The notes below the pieces were generated by a model. The model was given only the letters and a program-made list of their open reading frames with translations. It searched no databases and was not told the origin of the DNA. Position numbers and translations under genes: made by a program. 64,000 bases of DNA from Leifsonia sp. 1010 (GTDB taxonomy: Bacteria; Actinomycetota; Actinomycetes; Actinomycetales; Microbacteriaceae): NCBI RefSeq assembly GCF_031455295.1, contig NZ_JAVDSL010000001.1:1860001-1924000 (forward strand). The letters run 5' to 3'. This document shows positions 36,249-44,101 of the stretch, in pieces; the first letter of the stretch is position 1; each line of letters opens with the position of its first letter.

Positions 36249-37838
36249 TCAGGCAGTCCCGGCCGGCGTGAGCGGGCGCGGGTCGCGCGGCCACACGGAC
36301 GCCGTGAGGAGGACACCACTCGCCACGAGCACCACCCCCATGAGTCCGAGCCAGAGCAGGTTCCCGCCGGGAGGCGTCCAGGGCGCTCCGCCGAGAAGGA
36401 ACAGCTTGAGCGTTCCGTTCCCGCCGACGGAGTAGCGTCGCAGCGTCGCCTCGAAGGCCCACCACTGGGCGCCGACGCCGACGGCAGCGACCAGGAGGAT
36501 CAACCGTCGGAACGTCGTCGCCCCGATCAACTCGGCGCGCGGCCCGAGAAGAGCGGCAGCACCGACGACGAGGCAGAGGAAGAGCGGGAGGTTGTAGCGG
36601 CCCTGCCAGATGAGGCCGCCACCGTGGATGTAGACGGCCTGCACGATCGCGGGGAACAGCAGGAAGGCGGCGACCAGGATCGCCAGCGCGAGCAGGCGCC
36701 GCCCCCGGAGCACGAGGAGCGCGCTTACGACGAGTGCGGCGATTCCGGCCCCGTAGACGTAGATCACCACGTCGGGGGCGGGGGTGTCCAGCCAGCCGAA
36801 CAGACCGATGAGACCCTGCCCGTAACCCACGGTTCCGGTGAACACGCGAAGGAATCCGGTCACCGGTGATGCGCCGACTCCCGGGAAGTGGAGCGCCTCC
36901 TCCGGCTTCGCGATCGCATTGGCCAGCGAATTGGATCCCAGGGTCCAGGCGAGGGCGCCGACAACGAACAGTGCCGAGACGGCAATGGCGACGAGCGTCG
37001 CCCGGCGGCGCACCAGTGCGAGGAATCTGGTGCGAGGGATCAGAACGAGCGGCGCTCCGATGGCGACGAGCAGCCACAGAGGAGACAGCCCCCGGGCGTT
37101 GACGCCGACGGCGATACCCGCGGCCACGACGACGAGGTCCGAGCGGAGGCGCAGCGACCGGACATCCAGAACGATCGAGAGCATCGCCACGAAGACGGCG
37201 AGGGTCGCTGCGGCCTCGAGGGTGTTGGGGTTCACCGTGCCGCCGAGGAACAGCATCATCGGGGTGATCGCCAGGGCGTAGGACAACATCGCCAGGCGCC
37301 GCTGGGGGAGGGTCGTGGTGATCGCGAAGGCGAGCGCGAGGAAGAGCGCCGTGAGGAGGGCGCTGACCGCTCGCATCGCGTAGATGCCACCGGTGTCGTG
37401 GATGAGGAGGGTGGGCCACCCGACGGCCAGGTAGTAGAGGGGGTTGTACAGGCCGGCGGAGGTGGTCGACCGGACGTCCGCATCCGGATCGGCCGGTTCG
37501 GCGACACCGCAGTCGGCATCGACGGCGGGGTTGAAGGCGAAGCACGTGACCGCCTGCGACCGCGCGATATACGCCGGCACGGTGACGATGTTGCCCGTCG
37601 ACGAGGCGGGGCCGACCCACTCGCCACGGACGACACTGGCCGCGCGGACGATGTGCGCGGGCTCGTCCGGGGAGCCGGAGATCGGCGTGGCGAAGCCCCA
37701 GCAGAGGCACAGCGCCGTGAGCAGGGCCCAGGAGACGAGGAAGGCCCGGACCGGGAATGCCGGACGCGGGGCGGTGGCTGTTTCGTCGTTCACAGGGTTC
37801 GTCTCATCGGCGCCGACAGATCGCTGCAGGACCGTCAT
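36249..37838 (-). CDS. DUF2142 membrane protein (copy 3)
   Basis: 529 residues with about eleven helices. It shows GSPDEPAHIVRAASVVRG, GGTVNPNTLEAAATL, GGLIWQGRYNLPLFL and TPPGGNLLW, the same set as its two neighbours. A TATGGT -10 box at 37876-37871 lies just upstream, so each of the three copies may have its own promoter. The first 25 residues are polar and cytoplasmic. The three copies differ enough to expect different sugar acceptors or donors. Confidence 0.83.
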   Translation of the reverse strand: MTVLQRSVGADETNPVNDETATAPRPAFPVRAFLVSWALLTALCLCWGFATPISGSPDEPAHIVRAASVVRGEWVGPASSTGNIVTVPAYIARSQAVTCFAFNPAVDADCGVAEPADPDADVRSTTSAGLYNPLYYLAVGWPTLLIHDTGGIYAMRAVSALLTALFLALAFAITTTLPQRRLAMLSYALAITPMMLFLGGTVNPNTLEAAATLAVFVAMLSIVLDVRSLRLRSDLVVVAAGIAVGVNARGLSPLWLLVAIGAPLVLIPRTRFLALVRRRATLVAIAVSALFVVGALAWTLGSNSLANAIAKPEEALHFPGVGASPVTGFLRVFTGTVGYGQGLIGLFGWLDTPAPDVVIYVYGAGIAALVVSALLVLRGRRLLALAILVAAFLLFPAIVQAVYIHGGGLIWQGRYNLPLFLCLVVGAAALLGPRAELIGATTFRRLILLVAAVGVGAQWWAFEATLRRYSVGGNGTLKLFLLGGAPWTPPGGNLLWLGLMGVVLVASGVLLTASVWPRDPRPLTPAGTA

Positions 37839-37923
37839 GTCGCCGTCGCACGCGCATTCTGCACATCAACACCATAGGGGATTCGCAGCTAAGTCCGCGT
37901 CATGAACCAGCGGTTCCCACGTG

Positions 37924-39246
37924 TTACCGAACGCGCATCCCGACCAGGTGCACGACGAGACCGACGGCGGGACCGGCGGCCAGCGCGAGCGCCGCTCTCT
38001 CGGGCAGGGGCAGCGGAAGGAACAGAAGAGCCAGAGTGACCACCGAGGCCGCCACCCACCCGATCGCATAGAGCCCGTGAAGGTTCCGCGCGAGAACGGC
38101 GGAGCCGCTCACAAAGAGTGCCCCGATCAGCCCGGACGAAGCGATGAGCGCGACCAGGACCCCCGACCCGAGGTCGAACTCCGGCCCGAACACGAACCGC
38201 ATGACCGGCAGCCCCCAGAGCCACGCCGCCAGGCACAGCACCGCGATCACGGCCGCGATGGCGCCGAGCAGCACGGCCACGGTCCTTCCCGTGTTCTCCG
38301 GGTGGTGCGAGAAGCGGTTCACCAGGAAACTGGACAGCGCCGTCAACGGGACGAGGATGGGCGCGCGCGTCAGCGTGATCGCCAACACGAGCGAGCCGAG
38401 GTCGGCGTGGTTGTCGGGGCCCGCGAAGAACGAGAGTACGAGCGGGAAGCCGTTGATCAGCACCGCGGTCGCGGATGCCGCGAGCATCGTGCGGCCGGTG
38501 TTCGCGACCAGGGCGCCCAATCCGAGCGAGACGCGCGCATTCTGGACGAGCGCCCGAGGCGCGGTCAGGAACACGATCGCGAGCGACACCGGGAACGGCA
38601 GGATCACGGCGATGGCGAGCGGGACGATGTCATCCGTGACGCCGAGCACCGCGACGACCCCGATGACACGCAGGATGCCGTCGAGCGCGACGATCGCGGC
38701 CAGCTGCCGCCACATCCCCGCCCCCGCCATGACTCCGGATGCAGCCGCCACCAGGCAGTTCAGCGCCGCCCCGGCAGCCACGAACCACGCGAGCCCCGCG
38801 TTCGCCGCGCCCAGGCTGGGAACCGCCCACAGCAGGCTCGTGAGGAGAACGACGACGCCCACGGTCACGGCGGCGACGGAGGCGAAAGCCCAGAGAGAGG
38901 TCGTCCGGGGGGAGGCGGCCGGTGCATCCGGAACCGCTGAGGGCTCCGCCACAGCGCGCGCGGTCTGTGCGGTCGCCCGCGTCGACTCCTGCTGCAGACC
39001 GAACAGAATCCCCACGACGAGGAAGAGCGCCGACCAGAAGACGGAGAAGACGCCGTAGCCGGCAGCGCCCACCTCCGTGTACACCCGCCACGTCACGACA
39101 TAGCCCGCAACACCTGCAATCGCGGTCGCTCCGAGGATCAGAACGACGGACGAACGGGCCGATCGAGGAGCCGCCGGTTCCTCGAGATCCGGGATGGGCT
39201 CGTTCAGCGGTTCGAAAGCGGTGATGGGTGGCTCCCCGTGACGCAT
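37924..39246 (-). CDS. MOP-type polysaccharide flippase-like membrane protein
   Basis: 440 residues, with about twelve hydrophobic segments between residues 33 and 440. The opening helix pattern (residues 33-65, ending AAGYGVFSVFWS) and NRFSHHPENTGR after helix 8 resemble Wzx/MOP polysaccharide flippases. The protein would turn lipid-linked repeat units across the membrane. The ATG at 39246 is taken because the open frame further upstream is shadow of the divergent glycosyltransferase gene. No strong ribosome site is present. The same locus also has an ABC exporter. Confidence 0.75.
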   Translation of the reverse strand: MRHGEPPITAFEPLNEPIPDLEEPAAPRSARSSVVLILGATAIAGVAGYVVTWRVYTEVGAAGYGVFSVFWSALFLVVGILFGLQQESTRATAQTARAVAEPSAVPDAPAASPRTTSLWAFASVAAVTVGVVVLLTSLLWAVPSLGAANAGLAWFVAAGAALNCLVAAASGVMAGAGMWRQLAAIVALDGILRVIGVVAVLGVTDDIVPLAIAVILPFPVSLAIVFLTAPRALVQNARVSLGLGALVANTGRTMLAASATAVLINGFPLVLSFFAGPDNHADLGSLVLAITLTRAPILVPLTALSSFLVNRFSHHPENTGRTVAVLLGAIAAVIAVLCLAAWLWGLPVMRFVFGPEFDLGSGVLVALIASSGLIGALFVSGSAVLARNLHGLYAIGWVAASVVTLALLFLPLPLPERAALALAAGPAVGLVVHLVGMRVR

Positions 39247-39306
39247 GAAAGGATGGACGGCGACCGCGGCGCGCGGCACGCTTACCCTACGACGAAAGTC
39301 AGACGA

Positions 39307-40194
39307 GTGACGATCGACATCATGATGCCGTTCTACGGCGACCCGGACCTGTTCCGTGCCGCAGTGGAGAGCGTCTTGGCGCAGACCGACCCTGACTGGC
39401 GTCTGGTCGTCGTCGACGACGTGTACCCCGACAGGGAGCCCGGCGAGTGGGTCGCCTCCCTGAGCGACCCGCGTGTCGAGTACGTCCGCAACGAGGCGAA
39501 CCTCGGCGTGAACGGCAACTTCTCGAAATGCGTCCGGCTGGTCGAGGCGGACTACTTCGTGCTGATGGGATGCGACGACCTGATGGAGCCCGGCTACGTG
39601 GCGTCCATGCGCACGGCCATCGCGGAGCATCCCGACGCCTCGTACCTTCAGCCGGGGGTGACGGTCATCGGCGACGACGGCCTCCCCGCCCTCCCGCTCG
39701 CCGACCGCGTGAAGACCTGGTATCGGCCGGACAAGAGCGATCCACTGGTCATGACCGGTCAAGACCTCGCCGTGAGCCTCCTGCGCGGCAACTGGACCTA
39801 CTTCCCCTCGATCTGCTGGCGCAGGGAGGCGGTGGACCGACACGGATTCAACGGGTCCTTCGACGTCGTGCTCGACCTCGCGCTGCAACTCGACATCGTG
39901 CTCGATGGAGGCGACCTGGTTCTGCTGCCCGAGCGCACGTTCCGTTACCGTCGCCACGAGGGGAGCGTCTCCTCCTGGACGGCGCTGGACGGAACGCGCT
40001 TCGAGGAGGAGCGCGCCTTCTTCCTCGAGACCAAGCGGCGGCTCCGGGCCCGCGGGTGGACGCGGGCCGCGCGCGTCGCGTCGGCGCACCTGTCGAGCCG
40101 GCTCAACGCCGCTACTCGGCTCCCCGCGGCCGTGTCCAAGCGCGACGGCGCAGGGGTCCGCTCCCTGCTCGGTCACGTCCTGCGCGGGTGGTGA
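39307..40194 (+). CDS. Glycosyltransferase family 2
   Basis: 295 residues. MMPFYGDPDLFRAAVESVLA, VVVDDVYPDREP, NLGVNGNFSKCV and the VLMGCDDLMEPGYV metal site show a GT-A fold family 2 enzyme. RYRRHEGSVSSW near residue 220 is a conserved acceptor-side segment. The GTG at 39307 begins the family alignment; the frame is open to 39238, but those residues are unlike GT2. A TACCCT box at 39283-39288 could give a short leader of about 12 bases. It is divergent from the flippase gene. Confidence 0.85.
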   Translation: MTIDIMMPFYGDPDLFRAAVESVLAQTDPDWRLVVVDDVYPDREPGEWVASLSDPRVEYVRNEANLGVNGNFSKCVRLVEADYFVLMGCDDLMEPGYVASMRTAIAEHPDASYLQPGVTVIGDDGLPALPLADRVKTWYRPDKSDPLVMTGQDLAVSLLRGNWTYFPSICWRREAVDRHGFNGSFDVVLDLALQLDIVLDGGDLVLLPERTFRYRRHEGSVSSWTALDGTRFEEERAFFLETKRRLRARGWTRAARVASAHLSSRLNAATRLPAAVSKRDGAGVRSLLGHVLRGW

Positions 40195-40246
40195 GGGCCT
40201 CGCCTTCGCCGCTTCCGGACACCCCCGACTGCTAGAATCCCTGATC

Positions 40247-40984
40247 ATGCCCACCTCGCTCGCACAGACGCTGATCGTCGTGCCCGCCTTCAACGAGGAG
40301 GCCTCCGTCGGCGCCGTCGTCCACGAGATCGCCGAGAAGCTGCCCGGCGTGAGCGTCCTGGTCGTCGATGACGGCTCGGCCGACACCACCAGCGTCGTCG
40401 CGGCCGAGGCGGGCGCCGAGGTCGCCCGGCTTCCCTTCAACATGGGCGTCGGCGGCGCGATGCGCTTCGGCTTCAAGTACGCGCTGGAACACGGCTACAG
40501 CAACGTCATCCAGATCGACGCGGACGGCCAGCACGACCCGGGCAACGTGCCCGCTCTGCTCGCGGCGCTCGAGAACGCGGACCTGGCGATCGGCGCCCGC
40601 TTCGCCGGCGCAGGCGACTACACCGTCCGCGGCCCGCGCAAGTGGGCGATGCGGATGCTGTCGCGCACGCTGAGCCGTACGGCAGGGACGACGCTCAGCG
40701 ACACCACCTCCGGATTCAAGGCGAGCGGTCCGCGCGCCGTCGCCCTGTTCGCCCGCAACTACCCCGCGGAGTACCTCGGCGACACCATCGAGGCGCTCGT
40801 GATCGCGGCCCGCGCCGGCTGCCGCATCGTGCAGGTCCCGGTGATCATGCGGCCGCGTGCCGCGGGCGTCCCGTCGCACAACCCGGTCAAGGCTGCGACC
40901 TACCTCGGCCGCGCCTTCCTCGCTCTCGGTTTCGCCCTGTTCCGCCCGATCGCCCCCGCCGAGAGGCAGCTGAACGCGTCGTGA
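40247..40984 (+). CDS. Polyprenyl-phosphate sugar synthase (DPM1-like GT2)
   Basis: 245 residues. VVPAFNEEASVGAVVHEI, VVDDGSADTT, NMGVGGAMRFGFKYA, QIDADGQHDPGNVP and the SDTTSGFKAS segment match dolichol-phosphate mannose synthase-like enzymes, which load a sugar from an NDP donor onto polyprenyl phosphate for use outside the membrane. There is no membrane domain of its own; the next gene probably supplies one. TAGAAT (40233-40238) eight bases before the ATG indicates a leaderless message. The product could feed the DUF2142 GT-C-like proteins. Confidence 0.88.
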   Translation: MPTSLAQTLIVVPAFNEEASVGAVVHEIAEKLPGVSVLVVDDGSADTTSVVAAEAGAEVARLPFNMGVGGAMRFGFKYALEHGYSNVIQIDADGQHDPGNVPALLAALENADLAIGARFAGAGDYTVRGPRKWAMRMLSRTLSRTAGTTLSDTTSGFKASGPRAVALFARNYPAEYLGDTIEALVIAARAGCRIVQVPVIMRPRAAGVPSHNPVKAATYLGRAFLALGFALFRPIAPAERQLNAS

Positions 40985-41382
40985 GTCTCACCGCCTACAT
41001 CCTCGGCATCCTCGCCGCACTGCTCACCCTGGGTGTCGTCATCGAGATGATGCGCCGCAAGCGGATGCGCGAACGGCACGCCATCTGGTGGCTGCTCGCC
41101 GGCACGCTGGCGCTCATCATCGGCATCTTCCCGGGCATCCTGAACTGGACGGCCGAACTCCTGGGTGTCGGCGTCGGAACCAACCTCGTGTTCTTCGTCA
41201 GCATCGCTGTGCTGTTCCTGGTCTGCATCCAGGCGAGCGCCGAGCTCACCACCCTCGAGGACAAGACCCGGTCGCTCGCCGAGCAGACGGTGCTGCTGCA
41301 GCTGCGCGTCAAAGAGCTCGAGCGCCGGCTCGCCGCCGACGACGGCCGCGCCTCGGACGCGGGCGCGCCTCCCGCGGCCTGA
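40981..41382 (+). CDS. DUF2304 membrane protein, partner of the polyprenyl-phosphate sugar synthase
   Basis: 133 residues, GTG start overlapping the stop of the synthase gene (GTGA). Three membrane helices (about 4-22, 35-55 and 65-83) are followed by a coiled coil (about 85-120). The family DUF2304 is regularly coupled to DPM1-like synthases; in mycobacteria the synthase Rv3631 has a similar small membrane partner, Rv3632. It probably anchors or stimulates the synthase. Confidence 0.82.
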   Translation: MSLTAYILGILAALLTLGVVIEMMRRKRMRERHAIWWLLAGTLALIIGIFPGILNWTAELLGVGVGTNLVFFVSIAVLFLVCIQASAELTTLEDKTRSLAEQTVLLQLRVKELERRLAADDGRASDAGAPPAA

Positions 41383-41415
41383 CCATCGAGCCGGAGCTGC
41401 GCACGCCCTGCGGGC

Positions 41416-42705
41416 TCAGCTCGCGTCGCGGTGCGGCAGCCGAAGCCGCCAGCTCATCCCCTGCGACGCCTTCACCGTGCAGATGACGAGCACCATCCAG
41501 CCGGACTCCACCAGGATCGAGCTCTCGAACACGCTCGTGACCAGCAGCGCGACGAGCACGAGCGGGGCCCAGGCGTAGACGACGCTGCGGCGGTTGGAGG
41601 CCAGCAGCCAGGAGCGGCTGAACGCCAGCGCGATCAGGGCGACGAAGAGCAGCAGGCCGATGACGCCGACCTGGAGGTACACGTCGAGGTACGCGTTCAG
41701 TCCGTCGGAGTGATAGACCCCGGTGTTCGCCTGGATGGCCGTGAACGGGTAGAGGTCCGTCGGCCAGGCGCCGATCCATCCCCACCCGACCGTCTGCTGC
41801 ACCGGGATCAGCTGCCAGATCTGGATCCACAGCTGATAGCGCACCTGGAAGTCGGAGCGCGCGTTGAGCAGGTCGATCACGCGCGTGCGGTAGATGTAGG
41901 CGGTCACGAGCGCTGCGACGGTGAGGATCGCGAGTCCCCACTGGAAGTACGGGCGCTGGTTCGCCGGGGCCTTCCGCAGCAGGTAGAGGGCGAGGGTGGC
42001 GAGTCCGACGACCACCGAGACCGCCGCGATGACGGGGGAGTGGGCGAGCAGGATGCAGAGGCCGGCGAGCGTGATGGAGTACGCCGCGACGGGCGGCCGC
42101 ACCGATCGGGTGCGGAGCTCGACGAGGAACGTCACGAACGCGATCAGGGCGACGATGCTGAGCTGGTTGCGGGTGCCGAACAGCCCCTGGATCGGGCCGC
42201 CGAGGCCGATGTTGCCCTGGATGCCGAGGAAGCGGATCGGCGCATCCAGCAGCAGTCCGCTCAGCACCTCCAGCGCCAGCGACAGGGTGAGCAGGAATCG
42301 CAGGGCGTCGCCGACGACGCGGACGATCTGGATGGCGTCGCGCACCAGCGCGATGTACACGGCGATGAAGGCGAAGATCAGCTGGTACACCACCCCGGTG
42401 AGCGTCGCCCACTGGTACTGGCTCCACAGGATGGAGGCCGCACACCATCCGACGAACAGCAGCGCAGAGATGGGCAGCAGGCCGTGCCACTCGATCAGCC
42501 GCCACTGCGCCGCGAACGAGAGGGCCGCGAGGACCACCAGCACGGCGAGGGCGCCGATCAGCCCCGGCCAGCCGATCAGCCCGCGGATGGCGTGCGTCGA
42601 GAACCCGGTGATGACCGCCAGCAGGGCGAGCGTCGAAGTGAAACGGGCGGAACCGAGGAACTCGATGACCGCGGGCGGCACCAGGGTTCGACGGGGCGTT
42701 GCCAT
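41416..42705 (-). CDS. O-antigen ligase/polymerase-like membrane protein (copy 1)
   Basis: 429 residues, about ten to eleven membrane helices. The signature is the long outer loop near residues 270-350 with FQVRYQLWIQIWQLIP, GWGWIGAWP and HSDGLNAYLDVYLQVG, matching Wzy_C/WaaL proteins that join glycans using polyprenyl diphosphate donors. It could polymerise repeat units or ligate finished chains; sequence alone does not decide. The ATG at 42705 is six bases behind TAGTCT, so a leaderless start is likely. A GTG at 42711 is an alternative. It is paralogous to the next gene. Confidence 0.84.
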   Translation of the reverse strand: MATPRRTLVPPAVIEFLGSARFTSTLALLAVITGFSTHAIRGLIGWPGLIGALAVLVVLAALSFAAQWRLIEWHGLLPISALLFVGWCAASILWSQYQWATLTGVVYQLIFAFIAVYIALVRDAIQIVRVVGDALRFLLTLSLALEVLSGLLLDAPIRFLGIQGNIGLGGPIQGLFGTRNQLSIVALIAFVTFLVELRTRSVRPPVAAYSITLAGLCILLAHSPVIAAVSVVVGLATLALYLLRKAPANQRPYFQWGLAILTVAALVTAYIYRTRVIDLLNARSDFQVRYQLWIQIWQLIPVQQTVGWGWIGAWPTDLYPFTAIQANTGVYHSDGLNAYLDVYLQVGVIGLLLFVALIALAFSRSWLLASNRRSVVYAWAPLVLVALLVTSVFESSILVESGWMVLVICTVKASQGMSWRLRLPHRDAS

Positions 42706-42711
42706 GCTCAC

Positions 42712-42717
42712 AGACTA
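42712..42717 (-). promoter_or_regulatory. -10 box formed partly by the upstream stop codon
   Basis: TAGTCT on the minus strand. Its first three bases are the TAG stop of the ligase-like gene at 42715-44058, and its 3' end is six bases from the ATG of the next gene. Confidence 0.5.
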
Positions 42718-44058
42718 CGGGGCCGTCGTGTTCGCGGACCGCTTGGTGGCCACCGAGAGCGCCACGAGGAGCGCCCAGCCGCCTTCGATCAGGATGCGGC
42801 TCTCGGCGAAGCTCTGAGCGATCAGGGCGCCGAGGAGCAGCAGCGGCAGCAGGGTGACCGCGCGGTACGGCTGGTCGTCGACGATCGTGGAGCGGGGGCG
42901 GTCGACGGCGAGGAACCAGGCGCGGCCGAACGTCGTGAGCACGAGCAGGATGAAGACGACGAGGCCGACGATCCCGAGTTGCAGCCACACGTCGAGCCAC
43001 GCGTTGTGCGCCTGCAGGTATTCGACGCCGTTGCGGGTGGCGAGGCCGTCGAAGGGCTTCACCCACGGCGCCCAGTAGCTGACCCATCCCCAGCCGAAGG
43101 CCGGGCGTTCCTGCGCGAGGTGCGTGACAGCCGCCCAGATGTCGAGGCGCCCGGTGAGGTCCTCGCTCTTGCCGAACAGGGCGGGGATGCGCGAGGAGAA
43201 CAGCGAGACGCCCACGATCACGGCCGCCACCACGACGATCGCCACCAGGTAGACGGGACCCCGTCGCTCAGCGCCGGCACGGCGGCCCCACAGCGCGAAC
43301 GCCAGCACGACGGCGGTGACGAGCGCGGCCGCGGTGACCGTCGCCGAGCGGGTGAGCGCGAGGGTCAGCACCGCCACGATCAGCCAGCCCAGCGCCGAGC
43401 CGTGTCGCGTGGTCCGGTCGGCGACCTGGATGGCGAACACCACGATCGCCAGCAGCGCGATCATGGCCAGCAGGTTGCTGTTGCCCACGATGCCCTGGAT
43501 CGGTCCGCCGTGGAACAGCAGGTCGCGGCTCCAGAAGAAGGCCTGGGGGAGCTTCCCCTCCGGCACTGTGTAGACCGGCGTGAGCGGAAGCACCGGCTGC
43601 CGGACGAAGAGGGCGACGACCAGCTCGAAGACCAGCGAGAGACCCAGGATCCAGCGGAACGCGTTGCCGAGAGCGCTGAGCAGGCCGGGCCACCCCAGGC
43701 GCAGTCCGAGGAAGACCCCGCCGAGTGCCGTGACGAGCGTCGACAGGACTCCGAGAGCGCTCGCCCCCGGGTACGCCGACCATGCGATCGACGCGATCGC
43801 CAGCACCAGGAACAGCAGCAGCGTCTTCGGCGTGGTCCTCCAGCGGAAGCGGGGGCGCGAGCTCACGATGAGCACCGCGCTGACGACGGCGAGCACTCCG
43901 GCCAGGACGAAGTACCCCGGCCAGCTGATCGTGTTGCGCCAGAAGTCGCCGGCGAACAGGGTGAACAGCACGAGCGCGGCGAACGCGTTCTCCGCCGTGC
44001 CGGTCGCGGTGCGCGCGACGGCGATGCGGGCGGGGAGCGTGGCGCGGGGCGATGTCAC
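42715..44058 (-). CDS. O-antigen ligase/polymerase-like membrane protein (copy 2)
   Basis: 447 residues with about eleven membrane helices. The Wzy_C-type outer loop includes LTGRLDIWAAVTHLAQERP, GWGWVSYWAPW, and the HNAWLDVWLQLG segment with the conserved His. It shares its layout with copy 1, indicating duplication. A GTG start follows TATCCT (44070-44065) by six bases, so the mRNA is probably leaderless. One copy may be the polymerase and the other the ligase of the pathway. Confidence 0.84.
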   Translation of the reverse strand: MTSPRATLPARIAVARTATGTAENAFAALVLFTLFAGDFWRNTISWPGYFVLAGVLAVVSAVLIVSSRPRFRWRTTPKTLLLFLVLAIASIAWSAYPGASALGVLSTLVTALGGVFLGLRLGWPGLLSALGNAFRWILGLSLVFELVVALFVRQPVLPLTPVYTVPEGKLPQAFFWSRDLLFHGGPIQGIVGNSNLLAMIALLAIVVFAIQVADRTTRHGSALGWLIVAVLTLALTRSATVTAAALVTAVVLAFALWGRRAGAERRGPVYLVAIVVVAAVIVGVSLFSSRIPALFGKSEDLTGRLDIWAAVTHLAQERPAFGWGWVSYWAPWVKPFDGLATRNGVEYLQAHNAWLDVWLQLGIVGLVVFILLVLTTFGRAWFLAVDRPRSTIVDDQPYRAVTLLPLLLLGALIAQSFAESRILIEGGWALLVALSVATKRSANTTAP

Positions 44059-44101
44059 CTGGGAAGGATAGCCGACCGCACCCGGCGATCCCGTCGGCGG
44101 C

